Shown here piece after piece: positions 1-9,830 of a stretch of 64,000 nucleotides of DNA. Within the stretch, counting starts at the first letter, position 1, and each line of letters opens with the position of its first letter. The stretch comes from Parerythrobacter_A sp963799315 (lineage in GTDB: Bacteria > Pseudomonadota > Alphaproteobacteria > Sphingomonadales > Sphingomonadaceae), in contig CAWCWP010000003.1 of assembly GCA_963799315.1 (NCBI GenBank), forward strand, positions 1 through 64,000. The letters run 5' to 3'. The notes below the pieces were generated by a model. The model was not told the DNA's origin, searched no databases, and saw only the letters and a program-made list of their open reading frames with translations. A program made the position numbers and the translations under genes.

Positions 1-162
1 CCATTGCCGCATCATTCCGCGATGCCAGACCGGACGACACCTGCCAATTTTAGCGAGGTGCCGGTGCGCTTGGCATCTGCGCACCACCTGTTCGCAAACA
101 TAATATTGTCTGCAAAGATGATATTTCACACTTGCGCCCGCTTCATGCGCCGTTATGTGACG

Positions 163-177
163 TGATATGTTGTATCA
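163..177. promoter_or_regulatory. Short AT-rich dyad over the receptor start codon, possible Zur-type operator
   Basis: TGATA-TGTTG-TATCA is a perfect 5-bp inverted repeat that covers the ATG at 167. Zinc-uptake receptors are commonly Zur-controlled through AT-rich dyads of this kind. The arms are short and the position over the start codon is unusual, so this is a weak call based on the dyad and the receptor type. Confidence 0.25.
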
Positions 178-2302
178 TAAAATCACTCCCCTTCGTCTCG
201 GCGCATCGCTCGCCGTCCTGTCATTTGCCACTATCGCGAGTGGCGCAGCCGCGCAGGATCGCGATGATGCCGACGACAGGAGCACGTCCGTCGACCGCAT
301 CGTCGTGACGGCACCCGGTCTGGATGAACTCGATGTCGTCGCCGGCACCAAGGTGGTCGAGGGCGATGAACTGCAACGCGAAATGTCCGGACAAATCGGC
401 GAAATCCTCGCCAAGCAGCCCGGCGTCTCGGCCTCCAGCTTCGCTCCGGGTGCTTCGCGCCCTATTCTGCGCGGGCTGGACGGGGAGCGGGTCAAGGTGC
501 TGATCGACGGCATCGGCGTCATCGACGTATCCAACACATCGGTCGATCACGCGGTCAGCACCGAACCGCTGACCGTCGACCGGATCGAAGTTCTGAACGG
601 GGCCGCTGCATTGCTTTATGGCGGACAAGCCATCGGCGGCGCGGTCAACATCATCGACCGGCGCATCCCGACGCGGCGGCCGGATGACGGTTTCCGCCTC
701 GACTTCATTGCCGAGGCGGACACCGCCTATGACTTGCGCTCCGGCGGGGCATCGGTCGATTTCGCACTGGGCGAGCAGGTGGTCTTCCACATCGACGGCA
801 CGTACCGCGACACCAACGATTTCACCATTCCGGGTGCAGCCGTCGCCCCGCAATTCCGCGATCAGGTGCTGGCGCTGGCGGACCAAACCGAAGCCGGTGG
901 CGATGCCGAGCTGGCGGACGAGTTCCGCGAGGCGGCGTTGCAGGAAGATGTCGTGCCCAACACCTTCACCCGCACATATTCCGGCAATATCGGTGCGACC
1001 GTCTTCGCCGATGGCAGCAGTCTGGGTGTCGGCGTCGGCATATATGACACGCGCTATGGCGTGCCCGGTCGTCCCGGCTTCGTTGAGGAAGAAGAGGGCG
1101 AAGAAGGCGGTGAAGAAGAGGAGGAAGGCGGCGTTTCCATCGACCTGCGCCAGTTCCGCGCCGATTTGCGCGGCGAGCTGGATCTGGGCGATGGCATCTT
1201 CTCGATGCTGCGCACCCGCGTCGGGTTCAGCGATTACACGCATACCGAATTCGAAGGCGACGAGGTGGGCACGGTCTTCAACACCGAAGGCATCGAAGCG
1301 CGCGTCGAGCTGGTTCAGAAAGAAACGGAGACCCTGAGCGGATCGTTCGGCGTCCAGTATTTCTTCCGCGATTTCGAGGCGATTGGCGCGGAAGCTTTCG
1401 TGCAGCCGAACCGCACCAACCAGTTTTCGGTGTTCACGCTTCAGGAACTGGATCTCGACGGTTTCCAGATCGAAGGCGCGGCGCGATACGAGAATGTCGA
1501 TATCGAGTCGGTCCCGCTGGGCATCGCGCGCGATTTCGACCTGTTCTCCGGTGCGGTGTCGCTGATTGCACAGCCAGATGGCGAAGACGGCCTGCGCTTC
1601 GGCGTGACCGGCTCGCGGTCGGAACGCGCACCGGGTGGCGAGGAGCTGTTTGCCGACGGTCCGCATATCGCCACCCAGCAATTCGAGATCGGCGATCCGA
1701 ATCTGGTGACCGAAAGCGCGCTGGGGCTGGAAGGCTTCGTGCGCGGGCAGGTCGGGCCGGCGACCGTGTCGCTGTCGGTTTACAAGAACTGGTTCGACGA
1801 TTTTATCTATCTGCAGGAAACCGGCGGCGAAGAGGACGGCCTGCCGGTCTTCCTGATTTTGCAGCAGGATGCCGATTTCTTCGGCGTAGAGGCACAGGCG
1901 CAACTCCCGCTGATCGACACCGACGGCTTCGGCCTGCGCGCCGATTTGCGGGCGGAGTATATCGAGGCGGAACTGGACAATGGCAGCAATGTCCCGCGCA
2001 TTCCGCCGCTTGGCTTGCTGGGTGCGCTGGATGCGACGGTCGGTGGTTTCGATGCGCGCGTCGAAGTGCAGTATTTCGGCGAACAGAACGATGTCGCCGC
2101 GTTCGAACTGCCCACCGACGATTTCACCTTTGTGAATGCGTCGATCGGGTTCGACCCGCTACCGGGCAACGACACGATCCGGTTGCTGTTGCAGGCGGAC
2201 AATATCTTCGACGTGACGGGCCGCCGCCACGCCAGCTTCACCAAGGACTATGTCCCGCTGGCCGGACGCAACTTCAAGGTCAGCCTGCGCGGGAAGTTCT
2301 AG
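167..2302 (+). CDS. TonB-dependent outer-membrane receptor, ZnuD-like
   Basis: 711-residue outer-membrane receptor for TonB-driven uptake. Residues 1-29 are a signal peptide (cleavage near SGAAAQ). Residues about 45-160 form the plug, including PGVSASSFAPGASRPILRG and the SVDHAV segment, which resemble the zinc receptor ZnuD. The rest should be the beta-barrel, ending in the aromatic terminus LRGKF. Residues about 306-322 are almost all Glu and Gly, giving a strongly acidic loop where ZnuD proteins often carry metal-binding loops. No in-frame Met lies close downstream, so the start is set by the signal peptide. Zinc as substrate is inferred from similarity and from the possible operator; another metal or a metal chelate is possible. 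Confidence 0.9.
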   Translation: MLYHKITPLRLGASLAVLSFATIASGAAAQDRDDADDRSTSVDRIVVTAPGLDELDVVAGTKVVEGDELQREMSGQIGEILAKQPGVSASSFAPGASRPILRGLDGERVKVLIDGIGVIDVSNTSVDHAVSTEPLTVDRIEVLNGAAALLYGGQAIGGAVNIIDRRIPTRRPDDGFRLDFIAEADTAYDLRSGGASVDFALGEQVVFHIDGTYRDTNDFTIPGAAVAPQFRDQVLALADQTEAGGDAELADEFREAALQEDVVPNTFTRTYSGNIGATVFADGSSLGVGVGIYDTRYGVPGRPGFVEEEEGEEGGEEEEEGGVSIDLRQFRADLRGELDLGDGIFSMLRTRVGFSDYTHTEFEGDEVGTVFNTEGIEARVELVQKETETLSGSFGVQYFFRDFEAIGAEAFVQPNRTNQFSVFTLQELDLDGFQIEGAARYENVDIESVPLGIARDFDLFSGAVSLIAQPDGEDGLRFGVTGSRSERAPGGEELFADGPHIATQQFEIGDPNLVTESALGLEGFVRGQVGPATVSLSVYKNWFDDFIYLQETGGEEDGLPVFLILQQDADFFGVEAQAQLPLIDTDGFGLRADLRAEYIEAELDNGSNVPRIPPLGLLGALDATVGGFDARVEVQYFGEQNDVAAFELPTDDFTFVNASIGFDPLPGNDTIRLLLQADNIFDVTGRRHASFTKDYVPLAGRNFKVSLRGKF

Positions 2303-2352
2303 GGTAATGGGGGCCGGTGCCAATCCGGTATGGCACCGGCCCCTGCTTCTTG

Positions 2353-3555
2353 TCAGCTTTCCAGCGCGAAGGTCAGTTCGGCATGGTCGCGCAGCCGCTC
2401 GACCAGCGCCTCGCCAAGGATGGAGCCGGGCAGGCCGACACCGCCGGGTGCATCGCTCTGCGTCAGCGCGATGCCCGTTTCGGCCAGCATGCGGCTGGTC
2501 GAGCCGTAGCCGGGATCGTAGCGGCCCTTCACGCCGTAATGCAGCGTCTCGCCATCGGGATATTCGCCGATGAACAGGATGTCGTACATACCGTTCTCGC
2601 GTTCCTCCGCGCTCGGCCCTTCGCCGGGCTTGGGCGGTTTCGCGCCGAACGGGTTCTTGACCATGTTCACCACCGCTTCGGCGGCCGCCTTGCCCGCATC
2701 GCCGGGGCTGGTCAGCACCATCTCGTCATAGCGGAAATCCTCGCCATAGGGGTGGCCGTTGAGGAAGTTGGTGCGGTGGACGTTCTTGGTGTTGATGGTC
2801 GCCATCACGAACGGTGCGGTCCATTTGCCCAGCGCTTCGTCATAGCTGGGGATCATGCCGTTGGGCTGTTTCGGGCCTTCGAAGCCCGGCGTCAGCGCGA
2901 AGGGATCGTTCAGTATGCTGATCAGCTTGGGGTTTTTCGCCGCTGCCTTCATCGTCTGCATCGCGCTAGCCGCGGTGCCGCCCGACCAGGTGCCTTTCAT
3001 CGCGCGGATACGGCATTTGACGCGCGGGGCGGGCTTGCCGTGCTTCGCCACCGCTTCCTTCTGCAACATCAGCACGCCGAGGTCGAAGGGGATGCTGTCG
3101 AAGCCCGACGAAAACGCGATCCGCGCGCCGCTGGCCTTGGCGGCGTCGTGGTGCTTCCCGATCTGTTCGTGCATCCAGTTCGGCTCTCCGCACAAATCGG
3201 CATAGTCGGTACCGGTCGCAACGCAGGCGGCCAGCAGCGCGTCGCCATAGAGCTGGTACGGGCCGACCGTGGTCAGCACCACGCGGGTGCGGTTGCACAT
3301 GGCGGTCAGGCTGGCGGCGTCGTCCGCATCGGCGACCACCAGCGGCGTATCGGCAGGCGCGCCGATTTCATCGCGCACGCTTTCCAGCTTGGCCTGGCTG
3401 CGGCCCGCCATCGCCCATTTCGGCGCGTCCGGCCCGGAACTCGCAGCGCCACCATATTCGCGCACGAAATGTTCGGCGACAAGGCGGCCGGTATAGCCGG
3501 TGGCGCCATAGACTACGATATCGAATTCGCGGTCGGGTTTGGGAACGATGGTCAT
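2353..3555 (-). CDS. Saccharopine dehydrogenase-like NAD(P)-binding protein (trans-acting enoyl reductase family)
   Basis: 400 residues. The N-terminus has a dinucleotide-binding motif VVYGATGYTGR (about 14-24), followed by AGRSQAKLESV, typical of the saccharopine dehydrogenase/enoyl reductase superfamily. Relatives are annotated as trans-acting enoyl reductases, but the substrate of stand-alone bacterial members is generally unknown. I chose the ATG at 3555 because GGAG lies seven bases upstream; an in-frame ATG at 3561 is too close to it. It follows dcd with a 22-bp gap on the same strand, so it is probably the last gene of that operon. Confidence 0.85.
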   Translation of the reverse strand: MTIVPKPDREFDIVVYGATGYTGRLVAEHFVREYGGAASSGPDAPKWAMAGRSQAKLESVRDEIGAPADTPLVVADADDAASLTAMCNRTRVVLTTVGPYQLYGDALLAACVATGTDYADLCGEPNWMHEQIGKHHDAAKASGARIAFSSGFDSIPFDLGVLMLQKEAVAKHGKPAPRVKCRIRAMKGTWSGGTAASAMQTMKAAAKNPKLISILNDPFALTPGFEGPKQPNGMIPSYDEALGKWTAPFVMATINTKNVHRTNFLNGHPYGEDFRYDEMVLTSPGDAGKAAAEAVVNMVKNPFGAKPPKPGEGPSAEERENGMYDILFIGEYPDGETLHYGVKGRYDPGYGSTSRMLAETGIALTQSDAPGGVGLPGSILGEALVERLRDHAELTFALES

Positions 3556-3577
3556 CGGCATTCTCCGTAAAAAGGGT

Positions 3578-4132
3578 CTAAAGTCGCGGGAGGGTAACGC
3601 CGCGCTGGCCCATATATTTCCCGGCCCGGTCGGCATAGGTGGTTTCGGGGCGGGCATTGCCTTTGAGGAAAAGAAACTGGCACGCGCCTTCATTGGCGTA
3701 AATCTTGGCGGGCAGCGGGGTGGTGTTGGAAAATTCCAGCGTCACATGCCCTTCCCATCCCGGTTCCAGCGGGGTGACATTCACGATGATGCCGCACCGC
3801 GCATAGGTGCTTTTGCCGAGGCAGATCACCAGCACATCTTCCGGCACGCGGAAATATTCCACCGTGCGCGCCAGCGCGAAGCTGTTGGGCGGGATGACGC
3901 AAATGTCGGTCTTGCGATCCACGAAACTGTTGGCGGCGAAGTCCTTGGGGTCGACCACCGCGCTGTCGACATTGGTGAAGATCTTGAAATCGTCCGCAAC
4001 CCGCGCATCGTAGCCGAAGGAAGACAGGCCGTAGGAAATGCAGCCTTCCCGACGCTGCGCCTCCACGAAGGGTTCGATCATGCGCTGTTTGGTCGCGGCG
4101 TCGCGGATCCAGATGTCGTTGAGAATTGCCAT
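3578..4132 (-). CDS. dcd: dCTP deaminase
   Basis: 184 residues, full length for the family. It deaminates dCTP to dUTP, feeding dTMP synthesis through dUTPase (dut is at 50.2 kb in this window). The family core is intact: GLSSFGYDARV near the N-terminus, GKSTYARCGI, then NVTPLEPGWEGHVTLEFSN, whose EGHVTLEF carries the catalytic Glu of the dUTPase-like fold. It sits three bases after the stop of the upstream secreted-protein gene and 22 bases before the reductase gene, consistent with co-transcription. No anomalies seen. Confidence 0.97.
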   Translation of the reverse strand: MAILNDIWIRDAATKQRMIEPFVEAQRREGCISYGLSSFGYDARVADDFKIFTNVDSAVVDPKDFAANSFVDRKTDICVIPPNSFALARTVEYFRVPEDVLVICLGKSTYARCGIIVNVTPLEPGWEGHVTLEFSNTTPLPAKIYANEGACQFLFLKGNARPETTYADRAGKYMGQRGVTLPRL

Positions 4133-4135
4133 GCG

Positions 4136-4657
4136 TCAGATCTGCCGCGCGCCAAGCTGCGGGTTCAGCGTTGCCACGCGGTTCAGCCAGCTTTTCGGCT
4201 TGCGCAGCAGCTTCTTCGGGTAATCAACCTTCAGCCCCGCAATCTGCGCCATCGCGCCGACGAAGTGGATGCAGTTGCGGTTGCCCAGATCGTAATACTT
4301 GCCCGGAGCATCGCGCCATTGCACCATCGTCGCGCGCACCTTGCCAACCTGTGCATCGTCAAGGGTGACGGTAAAGTGCCGGTTGGTGCTACGGACATAT
4401 TTGGGTTTCTCGACCATCACGATGTGTTTCACCGGGCCGGTCAGGACGGCGGGTGTCACGTTCTTGGCGCTGAAGCCGTAATTCTCGTCGACCGGTGTGC
4501 CGTCCTCCATCGTGCCTTCCAGCACCACGAAAGTATGCGGATAGCGCCCGAATAGCGACCCGTTGAAACTGTGGAAGCTCATCTCGACCGCAGCGGACGC
4601 CATCGGCGACCAGACAAGTGCCATCAGCGTGGCGAGCAGGGCAAACATTCTCGGCAT
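4136..4657 (-). CDS. Conserved secreted protein with an NCIHFV motif, function unknown
   Basis: 173 residues from the ATG at 4657. The start is followed by a typical Sec signal peptide (MPRMFALLATLMALVWSPMA, cleavage about residue 22). The mature part contains NRNCIHFV about 40 residues from the C-terminus; an Asn-Cys pair in a hydrophobic setting recalls permuted papain/NlpC-like proteins, but I cannot assign a family. It lies between putA (25-bp gap) and dcd (3-bp gap) on the same strand. An in-frame extension upstream to 4798 would overlap putA and remove the signal peptide, so I rejected it. Confidence 0.72.
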   Translation of the reverse strand: MPRMFALLATLMALVWSPMASAAVEMSFHSFNGSLFGRYPHTFVVLEGTMEDGTPVDENYGFSAKNVTPAVLTGPVKHIVMVEKPKYVRSTNRHFTVTLDDAQVGKVRATMVQWRDAPGKYYDLGNRNCIHFVGAMAQIAGLKVDYPKKLLRKPKSWLNRVATLNPQLGARQI

Positions 4658-4682
4658 GGCGCGCCTATAGCCCGCGCGCGTC

Positions 4683-7600
4683 TCAATCCGCAACCAAGCC
4701 ACCCGCCGCCGCCAGCAGCGAGGCATTGCCGCCCGCCGCCGTCGTATCCACGCTGACCACCCGCTCGGTGGCGAAGCGGGCAAGGTAATGCGGGCCACCA
4801 GCCTTGGGGCCGGTGCCGGACAATCCCTCGCCGCCGAAAGGCTGGCTTTCCACCACCGCGCCGATCTGGTTGCGATTGACGTAGAAATTGCCGACGCGGG
4901 CGTGGACCTCGACGAACGCGCGCACTGCGTCGATGCGGCTGTGCAGGCCCAGCGTCAGGCCGTACCCGGTGGCGTTGATGTCCTCCACGACCTTGCCCAG
5001 ATCCGGGCTGGCGAACCGCGCGACATGCAGCACCGGCCCGAAGTTCTCGCGCCGCAGGTCGAGGATGGAATCGATCTCGATAATGGTCGGCGCAACGAAG
5101 CATCCATTGCTCAGCCCGCGCGGCAGGGTGCGGCGCAACACCTGTCGCCCGTTCTTGCGGCGGCGGGCGACATGGCGTTCCAGCGCGGCCTTGGCATCGG
5201 GGTCGATGACCGGGCCGACATCGACATCGAACCGCGCCGGATCGCCGATATTGAGCATGGCGAACGCGCCCCGGATCATCTCCAGCATATCGTCCGCAAT
5301 ATCGGCTTGCAGATAGAGCATCCGCAGTGCCGAACATCGCTGTCCCGCGCTTTGGAACGCGCTGGCCACCACGTCGCGCGTCACTTGTTCGGGCAGCGCG
5401 GAGCTATCCACGATCATTGCGTTCTGGCCGCCGGTTTCGGCGATGAACGGCACGATCGGCCCCTCGCGAGCTGCCAGCGCGCGGTTGATCGCTTGCGCGG
5501 TGGCGGTGGAGCCGGTGAAGGCGACCCCGGCGATGCGCGGATCGGCGGTAATCCATTGCCCGACCTCGCCCGGTCCGGGGAGCAGTTGCAGCGCCTCGCA
5601 CGGAATACCCGCCTCGTGGCACAGACGCACCGCCAGCGCGGCGATCAGCGGCGTCTGTTCGGCAGGCTTGGCGACGACCGTGTTGCCTGCTGCCAACGCA
5701 GCGGCGGCAGGGCCGATGAAGATGGCGAGCGGGAAGTTCCACGGGCTGATCGTGGCGAACACGCCACGTCCCGCCAGCCGCAGCCGGTTTTCCTCCCCCG
5801 TCGGCCCCGGCAGCATGGTCGGCGCGGTGAAGGACCGGCGCGCCTCGGCGGCGTAATAGCGCAGGAAGTCTACCGCCTCGCGCAGTTCCAGCACCCCGTC
5901 GAGCAGGGTTTTGCCCGCTTCGCGCCGGCACAGGCTGAGGAATTCGTCGCGGTGATCCTCGAACAGGTCTGCCGCCGCTTCCAGCAACAGCGCGCGTTTC
6001 TCGCCGCCCAGCCGGTCCCACCCTGGCTGGATTGCCTGCGCTTCGGCGATGGCATGGGCGACCTCGGCCTGCGTGGTGTCGCGCCGCGTGCCGACTTCGC
6101 GCGTCAGGTCCTGCGGCGCGTTGATCGGCGCGGTTTCGCCCGGATCGCGGGAGGCCAACGTGGGTTCGGCGGACCAGCCATGCGCTTCCAGTGCATCGAG
6201 CCGCACCAGCAGCGGTTCGCGGACCAGCGGATCGGACAGGTCGGTGCCCGCGCTGTTGCGACGCGCGCCGAAGATGTCGGCGGGCAGCGGGATGTCCGGA
6301 TTGCGCGTCGGTTCCGTCGCGGCCAACTCCGCAACCGGATCGGTCGCCAGCGCGGCGGCGGGCACTCCGGCATCGGCCATACGGTTGACGAAGGAACTGT
6401 TCGCCCCGTTCTCCAGCAGGCGGCGCACCAGATAGGCAAGCAGGTCGCTGTGATTGCCCACGGGCGCGTAGATACGCACCGGCGTCACGGCATTGCCCTC
6501 GTGGCTGCGCAGCGCGGCATAGATATCCTCGCCCATGCCGTGCAGCCGCTGGAACTCGAACCCGTTATTGTCCTGCGCCGCGCCAAGCTGCTTGATGGCG
6601 GCAACGGTGTAGGCGTTGTGCGTGGCGAAGGCGGGAAAGACCGCATCGGGCGCGGCCAGCAGTTTCTGCGCGCAGGCGAGATAGGAGACATCGGTCGCGG
6701 TCTTGCGCGTGAACACGGGATAGTCGGTATAGCCGCCCACCTGCGTCAGCTTGATCTCGCTGTCCCAATAGGCGCCCTTGACCAGCCGCACGAGGAAGCG
6801 CCGGTCGTATCGCCGCGCCAGCTTCACCACCCAGTCCACCAGCGGCACGGCGCGTTTCTGGTACGCCTGTATGGCGAGGCCGAAGCCCTGCCACTGGCCT
6901 ACACCGTCACCGCCGGAAAACAGCGCATCGTCCGCCGCCAGCGCCTCAATGATGTCCATCGAGATTTCGAGCCGGTCCGCTTCCTCCGCATCCAGCGTGA
7001 AATGCACATCGGCCGCGCGCGCCTGCATCGCCAGCGCGCGCACCACCGGCACCAGATGCGCGATGGCGGCCTTTGCGTGGAAGACATCGTAAAGCGGGTA
7101 AAGCGCCGATAGCTTGACCGAGATACCCGGCGCGCGTCCTGTGCCGGTCGCAGCCACTTTCGCCACCTCGGCAATCGCATTCTCGTAGGACACGCGATAG
7201 CGTTCGGCATCGGCCATCGTCATCGCCGCTTCGCCCAGCATGTCGAAGCTGTGCGACAGGCCGTCCTGCATTTCGGGCTTCGCGCGTTTCAGCGCCTCGC
7301 CGATATTGCGGCCATAGACAAACTGCCCGCCAAGGATTCGCATGGCCTGCAACGTGGCGGTGCGGATGACGGGTTCGCCCAGCCGGTTCATCGTGCGCTT
7401 CAGCGTGGACCCCATGCCGCGCTGGTGCGCTTCGGGGCGTTCCAGCACTTCGCCCGTCAGCATCAGCGAAAAGGTAGCGGCATTGACGAAGGTGGAGCTG
7501 GAGTCGCCCAGGTGCTCGCTCCAGTCGATATCGCCCAGCTTGTCGCGGATCAGCGCATCGGCGGTGGCGCTGTCGGGCACGCGCAGCAGCGCCTCGGCAA

Positions 7601-7838
7601 GGCACATCAGCGCGATGCCTTCCTCGGTATCCAGGCCGAACTGGTGCAGGAACGCGTCGATGCCGGTCGCCTTGCGGCGGCGCGCATCCTCGATCAGCGT
7701 GGTGGCGAGGGCGGCGTTCTCGTCATGCCGACGCGAAACCGGGGCAGCCTGCTGCAACCGGTCTGCCACGCACACCGCTTCCTCCTGCCGATAGGCGGCA
7801 CGCAGCGTGCTGCGGTCGAGCGGGGCGGGGTGGGTCAT
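4683..7838 (-). CDS. putA: Bifunctional proline dehydrogenase / L-glutamate gamma-semialdehyde dehydrogenase
   Basis: 1051 residues. Oxidises proline to glutamate in two steps. The N-terminal half is the FAD-dependent proline dehydrogenase barrel (about 150-480; RLVKGAYWD motif). The C-terminal half is the aldehyde dehydrogenase, with ISPWNFPLAIF, FTGSTATAQAIN and the catalytic Cys in SAGQRCSALR. There is no ribbon-helix-helix domain at the N-terminus, so this is the non-regulatory form. The start at 7838 has CCGGAG six bases upstream; the longer in-frame start is unsupported. Three smaller genes follow closely on the same strand. Unlike many genes later in the window, this 3.1-kb frame is uninterrupted. 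Confidence 0.97.
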   Translation of the reverse strand: MTHPAPLDRSTLRAAYRQEEAVCVADRLQQAAPVSRRHDENAALATTLIEDARRRKATGIDAFLHQFGLDTEEGIALMCLAEALLRVPDSATADALIRDKLGDIDWSEHLGDSSSTFVNAATFSLMLTGEVLERPEAHQRGMGSTLKRTMNRLGEPVIRTATLQAMRILGGQFVYGRNIGEALKRAKPEMQDGLSHSFDMLGEAAMTMADAERYRVSYENAIAEVAKVAATGTGRAPGISVKLSALYPLYDVFHAKAAIAHLVPVVRALAMQARAADVHFTLDAEEADRLEISMDIIEALAADDALFSGGDGVGQWQGFGLAIQAYQKRAVPLVDWVVKLARRYDRRFLVRLVKGAYWDSEIKLTQVGGYTDYPVFTRKTATDVSYLACAQKLLAAPDAVFPAFATHNAYTVAAIKQLGAAQDNNGFEFQRLHGMGEDIYAALRSHEGNAVTPVRIYAPVGNHSDLLAYLVRRLLENGANSSFVNRMADAGVPAAALATDPVAELAATEPTRNPDIPLPADIFGARRNSAGTDLSDPLVREPLLVRLDALEAHGWSAEPTLASRDPGETAPINAPQDLTREVGTRRDTTQAEVAHAIAEAQAIQPGWDRLGGEKRALLLEAAADLFEDHRDEFLSLCRREAGKTLLDGVLELREAVDFLRYYAAEARRSFTAPTMLPGPTGEENRLRLAGRGVFATISPWNFPLAIFIGPAAAALAAGNTVVAKPAEQTPLIAALAVRLCHEAGIPCEALQLLPGPGEVGQWITADPRIAGVAFTGSTATAQAINRALAAREGPIVPFIAETGGQNAMIVDSSALPEQVTRDVVASAFQSAGQRCSALRMLYLQADIADDMLEMIRGAFAMLNIGDPARFDVDVGPVIDPDAKAALERHVARRRKNGRQVLRRTLPRGLSNGCFVAPTIIEIDSILDLRRENFGPVLHVARFASPDLGKVVEDINATGYGLTLGLHSRIDAVRAFVEVHARVGNFYVNRNQIGAVVESQPFGGEGLSGTGPKAGGPHYLARFATERVVSVDTTAAGGNASLLAAAGGLVAD

Positions 7839-7956
7839 GCGCGGCTCCGGAGAATGGCTTGGCACTGTATCTGCACCGCGCGCGCCTTGCGTTCAAGCGT
7901 CGCCGCCGTCACCACACCTTTGATAGTATTCTTGTTATAGCTTGGGGAGATACGCG

Positions 7957-8409
7957 ATGGCAGGCCGGACATTCGACGCATGGGCAGTGGGCGACCGGAT
8001 CGAACACGAGATACGCCGCACGGTGACCGAAACGGACAATCTGCTGTTCACCACCATGACTCACAATCCGCAGCCGCTGCATCTCGATGCCGAAGCGGCG
8101 CGGGAAAGCGAATTCGGGCAGATACTGGTGAACGGCACCTACACGTTTGCGCTGATGGTGGGGCTGAGCGTGGGCGACACGACGCTGGGCACGCTGGTCG
8201 CCAATCTGGGCTATACCGATCTGACCATGCCCAAGCCGGTGTTCCTGGGCGATACGCTGCGCGCGACCAGCGAGGTGGCGGAACTGCGCGCGTCGAAATC
8301 GCGGCCCGGTGCGGGTATCGTGACCTTCGCGCACGAAGCGCTGAACCAGCGCGACGAAGTGGTGTGCCGGTGCCTGCGCGCGGCGCTGCTGAAAGGTTCT
8401 GCGGCCTAG
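7957..8409 (+). CDS. MaoC-like hot-dog dehydratase
   Basis: 150 residues, one hot-dog domain of the MaoC dehydratase family (enoyl-CoA or mesaconyl/itaconyl-CoA hydratase type). The signature is the hydratase-like DNLLFTTMTHNPQPLHLDAE, followed by GQILVNGTYTFALMVG. Relatives act on CoA thioesters; the actual substrate cannot be read from sequence. The ATG at 7957 has GGGGAGA six bases upstream. It is transcribed divergently from putA and its end overlaps the converging NodT gene by four bases. Confidence 0.85.
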   Translation: MAGRTFDAWAVGDRIEHEIRRTVTETDNLLFTTMTHNPQPLHLDAEAARESEFGQILVNGTYTFALMVGLSVGDTTLGTLVANLGYTDLTMPKPVFLGDTLRATSEVAELRASKSRPGAGIVTFAHEALNQRDEVVCRCLRAALLKGSAA

Positions 8410-9830
8410 GGGTTCGGCGTAGTCGGCACGCTGCCACCCAGCGCCTGCCACAACACGATCCGCGCGCGCTGCGCACGACCCTGTGCCGCCGCGACCCGAT
8501 CGCCGCTGGCATCGGCGGTGCGGCGGGATTCGAGCACGGTCAGGAAATCGCTGAGGCCCGCGCGGTACCGCGTATCGGCCAATCGCGCTGCCCGTTCCGC
8601 GCTGGCGAATTCGGCTTGCGCTGCGGCCAGCTCGGCATCGGCGGCTGCAACCAGCCCATAGCCCGTTTCCGCTTCGCCCAGGGCCGTGAACACCGCCCCG
8701 CGATAGGCTTCGAACGCGATCCGCTTGTCGGCTTCGGCGGCGTCGATGCCGGCCCCCACGCGCCCGAAATCGACGATGGGCGCAAGCAAACCGCCGACAA
8801 CCGATCCGACGATGGAGTCGTTATCGAATACATCGCCGATATCGAACGCCAGCAGCCCCAGCGTGGCGCTCAGGTCGAATTGCGGAAACCGGCGCGCGGC
8901 GGCGGCATAGAGGTCGGCATCGCTGGCGGCGAGGCGGGCGGCGGCGGCCTGTATGTCGGGGCGATTGGCGAGGAGTGCCGAGGGCAGCGTCGCGGGCGGT
9001 GCGGGTTGCGTCGTCGCGCCTTTTTCCTGCGCCAACGCCGTGCGAACCTGTTGTGCGGGCTGCGCCGTCAGCGTTGTAAGCCGCCCGATCAGCCGCGCGC
9101 GGTCGCTGTCCAGCGCGGTCAGGCGGCTGCGGCTGGCGGCGGCGATGCTTTCGGCGCGTACCCGGTCGAAACCGGGCGACAGGCCCGCCCGCTCGCGCGT
9201 CCCCGCCAACTGCGCCAGCCGCTCCGCCGCCGCGAGGTCTTCGCCCAACGCAGCCTCGCGCGCCGCCAGCGTGCGCCAATCCACGACAGCGCCTGCAATC
9301 TCGCCCAGCAGCGCCAGCCGCACCGCCGCCGCATCCGCACCCGCCGCATCGATCCGCGCCAGTGCGCCGCGTTCCTGCGCGCGCAGACGACCGAAGATGT
9401 CGGGATCCCACGCAGCGACAAGGTTCGCGCCGTAAATTACCTGGTCACGGTCGATATTCACGCCGGGCGGCAAGGCCCCGCCGAATTGCGCGGGATTGAT
9501 GCGCTGGCCGGTGATGCTGGCGTTGGCCGAAAGCGAAGGCAGGCGGTTCGCACCCGCCAGCCGCGCCCCGGCCCGCGCCGCATCGATCCGCGCGATGGCT
9601 TCCGCCAGTCGCGGCGCATCGGCCAGCGCCAGAGCGGACAGGTCGCGCCATGCCGGATCGTTTTGCGGCAACAGCGCTTCGACGGAAGCGGCGGTGCCGG
9701 TATCGGGCTGAAAAGCAAACGATGCGGGCAGCGCGGGTGGCCCCATATCCGTTGTCGCAGACGGACCTGCCACACATGCACCCAGCGATGCAGAAACCAG
9801 CGCAACCAGTCCCAGTCGGTGCCGGATCAT
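8406..9830 (-). CDS. NodT-type outer-membrane efflux lipoprotein (TolC family)
   Basis: 474 residues. Outer-membrane channel subunit of a tripartite exporter. The N-terminus is a lipoprotein signal with lipobox LGAC (Cys about residue 19). The rest is the duplicated TolC helical repeat, rich in Ala, Arg and Glu, with a family-typical sequence near LANRPDIQAAAARLAASDAD. It overlaps the adaptor gene by four bases and is the last gene of the four-gene exporter operon (permease, ATPase, adaptor, channel), so it probably works with that ABC transporter rather than with an RND pump. Confidence 0.9.
   Translation of the reverse strand: MIRHRLGLVALVSASLGACVAGPSATTDMGPPALPASFAFQPDTGTAASVEALLPQNDPAWRDLSALALADAPRLAEAIARIDAARAGARLAGANRLPSLSANASITGQRINPAQFGGALPPGVNIDRDQVIYGANLVAAWDPDIFGRLRAQERGALARIDAAGADAAAVRLALLGEIAGAVVDWRTLAAREAALGEDLAAAERLAQLAGTRERAGLSPGFDRVRAESIAAASRSRLTALDSDRARLIGRLTTLTAQPAQQVRTALAQEKGATTQPAPPATLPSALLANRPDIQAAAARLAASDADLYAAAARRFPQFDLSATLGLLAFDIGDVFDNDSIVGSVVGGLLAPIVDFGRVGAGIDAAEADKRIAFEAYRGAVFTALGEAETGYGLVAAADAELAAAQAEFASAERAARLADTRYRAGLSDFLTVLESRRTADASGDRVAAAQGRAQRARIVLWQALGGSVPTTPNP

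Noticed and set aside
221..1903. 560-codon open frame antisense to the TonB receptor
   Set aside because: Shadow of a high-GC gene; no domain, no start context, and the receptor on the other strand is clear.
4788..7112. 774-codon plus-strand frame opposite putA
   Set aside because: Antisense shadow with Arg/Gly-rich composition typical of reversed high-GC coding sequence.
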